DNA of 11,259 nt from Gammaproteobacteria bacterium. Lineage in GTDB: Bacteria > Pseudomonadota > Gammaproteobacteria > Pseudomonadales > Azotimanducaceae. Positions 5,966-11,259 of this stretch are shown here, in pieces. The notes beneath the pieces are model-generated. The model did not search any database. It was not told the DNA's origin and saw only the letters and a program-made list of their open reading frames with translations. The DNA lies in assembly GCA_026706425.1 (NCBI GenBank), contig JAPOYW010000694.1, forward strand, positions 1 to 11,259, in the 5' to 3' direction. The translations under genes were made by a program, and so were the position numbers. Within the stretch, counting starts at the first letter, position 1. The number at the start of each line of letters is the position of its first letter.

Positions 5966-6924
5966 TGCTTGAGGAAGTGGTGGAAGCGCTTGCCGTAGAC
6001 CGCGACGGACTCTACGTGGACGCGACCTTCGGGCGCGGCGGTCACGCGCGCCGACTGCTTGCGGAACTGTCGCCGCGTGCACGGCTCCTGGCCATCGACC
6101 GTGATGCGGATGCCTACGACAGCGCCCGCCGTCTGGCCGAGACGGATGCCCGGGTGCGAGCCCGGCGCGGCAGATTCGGTTCGCTTGGAGAATACCTCGC
6201 GGGGGACGACCATGGCGGGCCGGGGGCGCAATCCGGCGTCATGTTCGACGTGGGCATGTCCTCGCCTCAGCTCGACGAACCCGGCCGGGGATTCGGTTTT
6301 TCGGTGCCCGGACCTCTCGACATGCGGATGGACCGACGCGATGCATTGACCGCCGGGGTTTGGCTGAACGATGCGAAGACCGAGGATCTCGCCACCGTGA
6401 TCCGTCGCTACGGTGAGGAACGCCATGCTCGCCGGGTCGCACGGGCCATTGTCGCCGCTCGACCACTCGAGACCACGACGGACCTTGCCGAAGTTGTAGC
6501 GCGAGCCGTGCCGGGTCGCGGGTCGGCCACGCCGGCCCGTGCCCGCGTCTTCCAGGCCGTCCGCATCCACATCAACGACGAACTCGGCGAACTCGACCGC
6601 GGGCTCGACGCGGGGTTCGACGCTCTTCGGGCCGGCGGCCGCCTGGCTGTACTCACCTTCCACGGTCTTGAACATCGACTCGTGCGGCGCCGGTTCCGCC
6701 AGTGGGTCGAGGGTCCCAGGCTGCCCCGACGTTTGCCGGTTCGCCACGATCCAGAACCCCTCGCGCGCCGGCTCGACACGGTCGGCAAGGGTCGGCGTCC
6801 CTCCGCGGCGGAGGTCGGCAGAAATCCCCGGGCCCGCAGCGCGCTTCTGCAGGTCGTCGAAAAGCTGGGGTCGGCTGCAGACAGCCCCCCGGTAGCGCCC
6901 CAAACCTCCCGAGCAGTCGCGTGA
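5929..6924 (+). CDS. rsmH: 16S rRNA (cytosine1402-N4)-methyltransferase RsmH
   Basis: SAM-dependent enzyme that methylates N4 of C1402 in the decoding centre of 16S rRNA (formerly MraW). It has 331 residues, normal for the family (about 310-330). Motifs: HAPVMLEEVVEAL (9-21), the SAM-binding loop YVDATFGRGGH (29-39), acidic strand LLAIDRDADA, then DVGMSSPQLDEPGRGFGF and GPLDMRMD, and VFQAVRIHINDELGEL. Near the C-terminus FHGLEHR (244-250) replaces the usual FHSLEDR; NPRARSA is typical. I chose ATG 5929 because it leaves 8 residues before the conserved H-x-P-V-M-L, as in relatives. The only other in-frame start, TTG 5824, would add 35 unconserved residues. The chosen ATG has only a weak GGGG upstream; the perfect AGGAGG nearby serves another frame. 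The stop overlaps the ftsL start by 4 bases (GTGA). Confidence 0.95.
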   Translation: MDRDGEAAHAPVMLEEVVEALAVDRDGLYVDATFGRGGHARRLLAELSPRARLLAIDRDADAYDSARRLAETDARVRARRGRFGSLGEYLAGDDHGGPGAQSGVMFDVGMSSPQLDEPGRGFGFSVPGPLDMRMDRRDALTAGVWLNDAKTEDLATVIRRYGEERHARRVARAIVAARPLETTTDLAEVVARAVPGRGSATPARARVFQAVRIHINDELGELDRGLDAGFDALRAGGRLAVLTFHGLEHRLVRRRFRQWVEGPRLPRRLPVRHDPEPLARRLDTVGKGRRPSAAEVGRNPRARSALLQVVEKLGSAADSPPVAPQTSRAVA

Positions 6925-7202
6925 AACGACCGGCGCGGGGCGGATTCTGGATGCTGCTCGGCATTGCGGCGTGGGCAGGCATCGCCGTCGCGGGTATCGA
7001 GACGGCGCGCCAGTCCGGCGAAATGCGCGACCTCTTTCAGCGCTTGTCGACGAACCAGGAGGCCCAGGACCGGCTGCTGGCCGAGTATCGTCTGCTGCTG
7101 CTCGAGCAGGCCACCCTGGCCAGCTACCTGAACCTCGAGAGCGTCGCCACCGACGACCTCGACATGCGGTTCCCGGAACAGGTTCGGCGGGTGGAACGAT
7201 GA
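6921..7202 (+). CDS. ftsL: Cell division protein FtsL
   Basis: Small bitopic inner-membrane protein that joins FtsB and FtsQ and helps activate the septal synthase FtsW-FtsI. It has 93 residues with a short basic cytoplasmic tail (VKRPARGG), one membrane segment (about 9-27), and a periplasmic coiled coil (about 30-75) rich in leucine heptads (LFQRLS, LLAEYRLLLLEQATLASYL). The end, DDLDMRFPEQVRRVE, is the short region that usually follows the coiled coil in FtsL. Sequence identity is low in this family, so the call rests on size, topology and place between rsmH and ftsI. The start is GTG in a GTGA overlap with the rsmH stop; the stop lies in an ATGA overlap with ftsI. Confidence 0.9.
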   Translation: MKRPARGGFWMLLGIAAWAGIAVAGIETARQSGEMRDLFQRLSTNQEAQDRLLAEYRLLLLEQATLASYLNLESVATDDLDMRFPEQVRRVER

Positions 7203-9061
7203 GTGCGGGCCGATCCCATCGCGGCGGATCCACCGGGAAGACGGGTTTGCCCCGGCGTGCCAAACGGAACTCGGCGCGCGAGGGACCGCGTCGCGTCGCA
7301 GGTCCGAGCGGCGCTTTGCACAAGGGCCGTTCACTGCGGACACCACATGCCCCCGCCGTTCGCCATGGTGCCGTCGTGCTGGTGTTCCTCGTCGGCTTCG
7401 TCTGCCTCTCCGGTCGAACAGGCTATCTCGCGGTCACCGAACGGGATTTTCTGAAGGAGCAGGGCGAGGCGCGCTCGGTCCGGGAGGTCACCATTCCCGT
7501 TCACCGCGGCATGATCTTCGACCGCAACGGCGAGCCGTTGGCGGTGAGCGCTCCCATGGGCTACGCCTGGGTGGACCCCCAGCGGACCGCGCTGTCGCCG
7601 TCCGACCTGCAGCGGCTCGCGAACGTCCTGGACCTGACGCCCGAAATCGTCGAGCAGCGCTACCGTTCCGGATCCAAGCGTTTCGCGTACCTGGCTCGGC
7701 GGTTGGCGCCGAACGTCGTCCGTCGCGTGACCGAGGCGCAGATCGAAGGCGTACGGATCGGGCGCGAATACCACCGTTTCTACCCTGCCGGGGAGACCAC
7801 GGCCCACCTCGTCGGTCGTACGAATATCGACGATGTGGGCCAGGAAGGGGTCGAGTTGGCCTTCGACGACTACCTGGCAGGCGCACCAGGCGCCAAACGC
7901 GTATTGCGGGATCGCAGCGGCGGCACGATAAAGGACCTGGACTACGTCATGGACCTGGACTATTTGCGCGCGCCGGAGTTCGGGCGCGATGTCGAACTCG
8001 CTCTCGACCTGCGCCTGCAGTACCTCGCCTACCGCGAACTCAAGACCGCCGTGGAGCGCAATCGCGCGACATCGGGTTCGCTGGTCATGCTCGATGCCGA
8101 TAGCGGGGAGGTGCTTGCGCTGGCGAACCAGCCTTCCTTCAATCCCAACGCCTGGCGCAGCCGCGGCGTCCACGGCGTGCGCAATCGCGCGATCGCGGAT
8201 CTCTACGAACCCGGGTCCACGGTCAAGCCGCTGACGGTTCTGGCTGCCTTGGAAGCGGGCGCCTACACGCCGGAAACCGAGATCGATACGCATCCCGGCT
8301 ATCTGTGGATCGGGGGCAAGACCATCGAGGATCCCTCCAACCGCGGGCGGATCACGGTATCCACGGCGCTTGCCAAGTCGAGCCAGGTCGCCATTTCGAA
8401 GATGGCGCTCGCCATGCCCGAACGTGCCGTGTTCGACGCGTTCCAACGGGCGGGTTTCGGCGACTACACCGGTTGCGACCTGCCCGGGGAGGAGATCGGC
8501 CTGTTGTCCGCGGCCGATCTCGACAAGCCCATCGGACGGGCGACCCTAGCCTACGGATACGGCGTGATGGTAACCCCGATGCAAATCGCCCGGGCCTACC
8601 TGATGCTCGCCAACGACGGCATCAGGACGGACCTGACCATACTCAAGAACGACGTCCGCGTCCGCGCCAGCAGTCAACCGGTGTTCGCCCGCCGAGACGC
8701 CGAGGCGGTAGCCGAGATGATGCGCGGCGTCCTTGCGCCGGGGGGTACCGCGACCCGGGCACGACCTGCGAGCTATACGGCCGCCGGCAAGACGGGCACG
8801 GCGCGGAAAGTGAATTTCGGCGCCTACGACGAGCGGGCCCATGTCGCCTTCTTCGCGGGATTCGCGCCCGCCGTCGAACCCCGGGTCGTGCTCGTCGTGG
8901 TCATCAACGAGCCCCGGGGCGCCAGCATCGGCGGCGGGACCGTTGCCGCACCGGTCTTCGCCGCAGTGGTGGAGCGGGCCTTGCGGGTACTGGGCGTTCC
9001 TCCCAACGGCGGCAGCTTGGCGGTTGCGGGCGGCGCCCCGGAGACGGAGCGTCGGACGTGA
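7199..9061 (+). CDS. ftsI: Septal peptidoglycan transpeptidase FtsI (PBP3)
   Basis: Class B penicillin-binding protein that crosslinks septal peptidoglycan in the periplasm together with FtsW. It has 620 residues, longer than E. coli FtsI (588). The order is a very basic cytoplasmic arm (1-55), a membrane anchor (about 56-77, HGAVVLVFLVGFVCLSG), the pedestal domain with HRGMIFDRNG (102-111), and the transpeptidase domain. Catalytic motifs: S340-T-V-K343 in YEPGSTVKPL, and K531-T-G-T in AAGKTGTARKV. The middle motif, normally SXN, reads S394-S395-Q396 in KSSQVAISKMAL (codon CAG), a notable change. The start ATG 7199 lies in an ATGA overlap with ftsL and has GTGGA just upstream. The stop overlaps the likely murE start. 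Spacing of the three motifs matches E. coli FtsI, so the alignment of the altered motif is secure. Confidence 0.97.
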   Translation: MSAGRSHRGGSTGKTGLPRRAKRNSAREGPRRVAGPSGALHKGRSLRTPHAPAVRHGAVVLVFLVGFVCLSGRTGYLAVTERDFLKEQGEARSVREVTIPVHRGMIFDRNGEPLAVSAPMGYAWVDPQRTALSPSDLQRLANVLDLTPEIVEQRYRSGSKRFAYLARRLAPNVVRRVTEAQIEGVRIGREYHRFYPAGETTAHLVGRTNIDDVGQEGVELAFDDYLAGAPGAKRVLRDRSGGTIKDLDYVMDLDYLRAPEFGRDVELALDLRLQYLAYRELKTAVERNRATSGSLVMLDADSGEVLALANQPSFNPNAWRSRGVHGVRNRAIADLYEPGSTVKPLTVLAALEAGAYTPETEIDTHPGYLWIGGKTIEDPSNRGRITVSTALAKSSQVAISKMALAMPERAVFDAFQRAGFGDYTGCDLPGEEIGLLSAADLDKPIGRATLAYGYGVMVTPMQIARAYLMLANDGIRTDLTILKNDVRVRASSQPVFARRDAEAVAEMMRGVLAPGGTATRARPASYTAAGKTGTARKVNFGAYDERAHVAFFAGFAPAVEPRVVLVVVINEPRGASIGGGTVAAPVFAAVVERALRVLGVPPNGGSLAVAGGAPETERRT

Positions 9062-10569
9062 GACGTACCATGGATCTACGTCGCTTGCTGGACGACAAGG
9101 CGGCGCCCGTGCTGGAGGTTTCGGGCATCGCCTCGGATTCGCGTCGCGTGCAGCGGGGCGACCTCTACGTAGCGCGCCGCGGCAACGCCTTCGACGGCCA
9201 CGACTTCGTTGGGGACGCCGTCGCCGCCGGTGCCGTCGCCGTGGTCTCCCAGCGACCGTTGGACTCGCCGGTGCCGAACGTCGTCGCGCCCGACATCGTG
9301 CGGAACCTCGGCGTGCTCGGCGCCCGCTTCTATGACTGGCCGGGCGCTGCGGTGGAGGTCGTCGCGGTCACGGGCACCAACGGAAAGACGACCGTGGCGT
9401 ACAACATCGCCCGCATCCGGGGAACCGGCGAGACGCCGGGCTACATCGGAACCTTGGGGTGGGGCATGCCGCCCGACCTGGGGCCGGCGACGCTGACCAC
9501 CGAGGATCCGTTGGTCTTGCAGGCGCGGCTGAGACAGCTCGCCGATCTCGGCGTCTCCCGCGTGGCCCTCGAAGCCAGTTCGCACGCGTTGGACCAGGGT
9601 CGACTGGACGAGGTGGATGTCGATGTCGGGGTGTTCACGAACTTGAGCCGCGACCACCTCGACTACCACGGCACGATGGCGCGCTACGCGGCGGCCAAGC
9701 GCAGGCTCTTCGAACGTCGGCTGCGCGTGGCGGTGATCAACGTCGACGACCCGACCGGCGGCGCGATAGCGGCGGACGCGGCCGGTCGGGTGGACGTCGT
9801 CGGCGTCGGACGGACCGGTGCCGTGCGCTGGACGAACTTGAGCTTCGACCGGAGCGGCATCCATGGCACCTGGATCACGCCGTGGGGACGGCGTTCGTTC
9901 GATCTGGCGGCCTTCTTCGGCGAATTCTCGGTGTACAACGCCGCCTGCGTGTTGGCGGCGTGCTGCGCACTCGGCGATCGTTTGGGCGAGGTGGTCGACG
10001 CAATGAAGGAACTGCCGGGTGTCCCCGGCCGGATGCAGGCGGTTGCAACGCGTCCGATGGTATTCGTGGACTACGCCCACACCCCGGAGGGCCTCAACGC
10101 GGTGCTGGGCGCAGTCCGTTCGCACATGGGGAGCGGACATCTGATCACCGTCTTCGGTTGCGGCGGCGACCGCGACCGGGGCAAGCGTCCGTTGATGGCG
10201 CGGGCAGCGGAATCGGGCTCCGACATCGTCGTGGCAACCACCGACAACCCGCGTTGCGAACTTCCGGAGCGGATTCTCGACGACGTGATGAAGGGTTTCG
10301 ACGATCCGGATGCGGTGCTGCGAATCCCGGACCGTCGCGCAGCCATCGGCGTGGCGCTGGATCGTGCCGATGCATGCGATGTCGTGCTGATCGCGGGCAA
10401 GGGCCACGAGGACTACCAGGAGGTGGATGGCCGCCGTTTGCCATGGAGCGATACGGGAACCGTTGCCGAACTGCTTCACCATCGCCTGACGGCGCCGTCG
10501 GGTAGTTCCGGTCGTTACCCTCGCTGGGGCGGCCTGGCGGCTTCGGCGTCCAGGGGAGACCGGCCATGA
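9058..10569 (+). CDS. murE: UDP-MurNAc-L-Ala-D-Glu:meso-diaminopimelate ligase MurE
   Basis: Cytoplasmic ATP-dependent ligase that adds the third stem-peptide residue to UDP-MurNAc-dipeptide. It has 503 residues, near the usual 495. Motifs: SDSRRVQRGDLYVA in the N-terminal UDP-binding domain; P-loop GTNGKTT (106-112) followed by GYIGTLGWG; ASSHALDQGR and FTNLSRDHLDYHG; K214 in YAAAKRRLF, the position of the carbamylated lysine; VFVDYAHTPEGL, FGCGGDRDRGKRPLM; and D396-N-P-R399, the signature of meso-DAP-specific enzymes. GEFSVYNA replaces the more usual G-x-FNVYN. The start could be GTG 9058 or ATG 9070. I prefer GTG because CGGAG lies 8 bases upstream and because it makes a GTGA overlap like the other junctions here. 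The C-terminal 25 residues look unconserved. It is followed directly by mraY, without murF. Confidence 0.96.
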   Translation: MRRTMDLRRLLDDKAAPVLEVSGIASDSRRVQRGDLYVARRGNAFDGHDFVGDAVAAGAVAVVSQRPLDSPVPNVVAPDIVRNLGVLGARFYDWPGAAVEVVAVTGTNGKTTVAYNIARIRGTGETPGYIGTLGWGMPPDLGPATLTTEDPLVLQARLRQLADLGVSRVALEASSHALDQGRLDEVDVDVGVFTNLSRDHLDYHGTMARYAAAKRRLFERRLRVAVINVDDPTGGAIAADAAGRVDVVGVGRTGAVRWTNLSFDRSGIHGTWITPWGRRSFDLAAFFGEFSVYNAACVLAACCALGDRLGEVVDAMKELPGVPGRMQAVATRPMVFVDYAHTPEGLNAVLGAVRSHMGSGHLITVFGCGGDRDRGKRPLMARAAESGSDIVVATTDNPRCELPERILDDVMKGFDDPDAVLRIPDRRAAIGVALDRADACDVVLIAGKGHEDYQEVDGRRLPWSDTGTVAELLHHRLTAPSGSSGRYPRWGGLAASASRGDRP

Positions 10570-11259
10570 TGCTTTGGTTCACCGAATATCTCGCTGACTA
10601 CGTCAGCGGGTTCGGCGTGTTCCAGTACCTGACGTTCCGAACCGTGGTCAGCACGATGACCGCGCTCCTGATCTCGCTGCTCGTCGGCCCGACGATGATC
10701 AGGAAGCTGTCCCACCACCAGATCGGCCAGGTGGTCCGGGACGTTGGACCCGAGACGCATCTCGAGAAGGCCGGCACGCCGACCATGGGCGGTGCGCTGA
10801 TCCTGGTGTCGATCGTCGCGGCGACGCTGCTGTGGTGTGACCTCGCAAACCGCTACGTGTGGATCGTACTGGGTGTCCTCGTGTGCTTCGGCGGCATCGG
10901 GTGGCTCGACGACTATCTCAAGATCACCGAAAAGAGCTCGCGGGGACTGTCGGCCGGAAGAAAGTACCTCTGGCAATCCGTGTTCGGGTTCATCGCCGCG
11001 GTCGTGCTCTTCACGACGGCCGAGACGCCAGCGGAGACCGCGTTGATCGTGCCGTTCTTCAAGGAAGCCGTGATTCCACTGGGGCTGGGCTTCGTCGTTC
11101 TGACCTATCTCATGATCGTCTTCATGAGCAACGCGGTGAACCTCACCGACGGTCTGGACGGGCTGGCGACCCTGCCGACGGTGATGGTTGCCGCGGCGCT
11201 TGGACTCGTTGCCTGCCTGGCCGGCAACAGCCTGTGCGCCGACTATCTGCATGGTCCCT
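10566..11259 (+). CDS. mraY: Phospho-MurNAc-pentapeptide transferase MraY (partial, 5' part)
   Basis: Integral membrane enzyme that moves phospho-MurNAc-pentapeptide from UDP onto undecaprenyl phosphate to make lipid I. The first 231 codons of about 360 are present; the rest lies past the window edge. Motifs: HLEKAGTPTMGGALIL (65-80), the catalytic pair D115-D116 in GWLDDYLKI at the same positions as in E. coli, and SNAVNLTDGLDGLA (188-201). Several hydrophobic segments are visible (about 25-42, 73-90, 98-116, 136-150, 170-187, 203-220). The start ATG lies in an ATGA overlap with the murE stop and follows GGGGAG by 7 bases; a second ATG comes directly after. The N-terminus resembles gammaproteobacterial MraY. 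Normally murF would stand between murE and this gene. Confidence 0.97.
   Translation, partial: MMLWFTEYLADYVSGFGVFQYLTFRTVVSTMTALLISLLVGPTMIRKLSHHQIGQVVRDVGPETHLEKAGTPTMGGALILVSIVAATLLWCDLANRYVWIVLGVLVCFGGIGWLDDYLKITEKSSRGLSAGRKYLWQSVFGFIAAVVLFTTAETPAETALIVPFFKEAVIPLGLGFVVLTYLMIVFMSNAVNLTDGLDGLATLPTVMVAAALGLVACLAGNSLCADYLHGP

Noticed and set aside
9076..10482. A 468-codon minus-strand frame opposite murE.
   Set aside because: murE is intact with all motifs; the antisense translation shows no domain and has a His/Arg/Val-rich shadow composition.

Overview
The window is a high-GC proteobacterial chromosome segment, most likely from a gammaproteobacterium. The best taxonomic hint is the N-terminus of MraY (MMLWFTEYL then SGFGVFQYLT), which resembles the gammaproteobacterial form. 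The gene order mraZ-rsmH-ftsL-ftsI-murE and the DNPR motif in MurE (meso-diaminopimelate type) fit a Gram-negative cell wall. No mobile element, CRISPR array, tRNA or rRNA gene was seen.

Left part (1-3116, minus strand): a likely three-gene unit read right to left. It holds a NUDIX hydrolase, an ABC ATPase of the LolD/YbbA/MacB type, and a large FtsX-type permease that runs off the left edge. ATPase and permease overlap by 4 bases (ATGA) and resemble the YbbA-YbbP pair. The NUDIX stop overlaps the ATPase start by 14 bases. The NUDIX gene has no canonical start codon upstream of its first conserved strand.

Middle (3199-5076, plus strand): a divergently transcribed, secreted YejA-like peptide-binding protein (solute-binding family 5), without its transporter genes in the window.

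Right part (5077-11259, plus strand): the start of the division and cell wall (dcw) cluster. A 269-base upstream region carries a candidate promoter, a perfect 7-bp dyad over its -35 element, and a phased TGGGA array at 10-bp spacing that matches the known MraZ operator type. Then follow mraZ, rsmH, ftsL, ftsI, murE and the 5' part of mraY. From rsmH to mraY every junction is a 4-base stop/start overlap (GTGA or ATGA), which implies tight translational coupling. MraZ and RsmH are the regulator and 16S rRNA methyltransferase. FtsL and FtsI belong to the septal machinery. MurE and MraY make UDP-MurNAc-tripeptide and lipid I.

The window is mostly an ordinary dcw region. The points worth a second look are: murF is missing between murE and mraY; the FtsI SXN motif reads SSQ; a 41-codon ORF with good ribosome binding sites overlaps the rsmH start; and the NUDIX gene has an anomalous 5' end.
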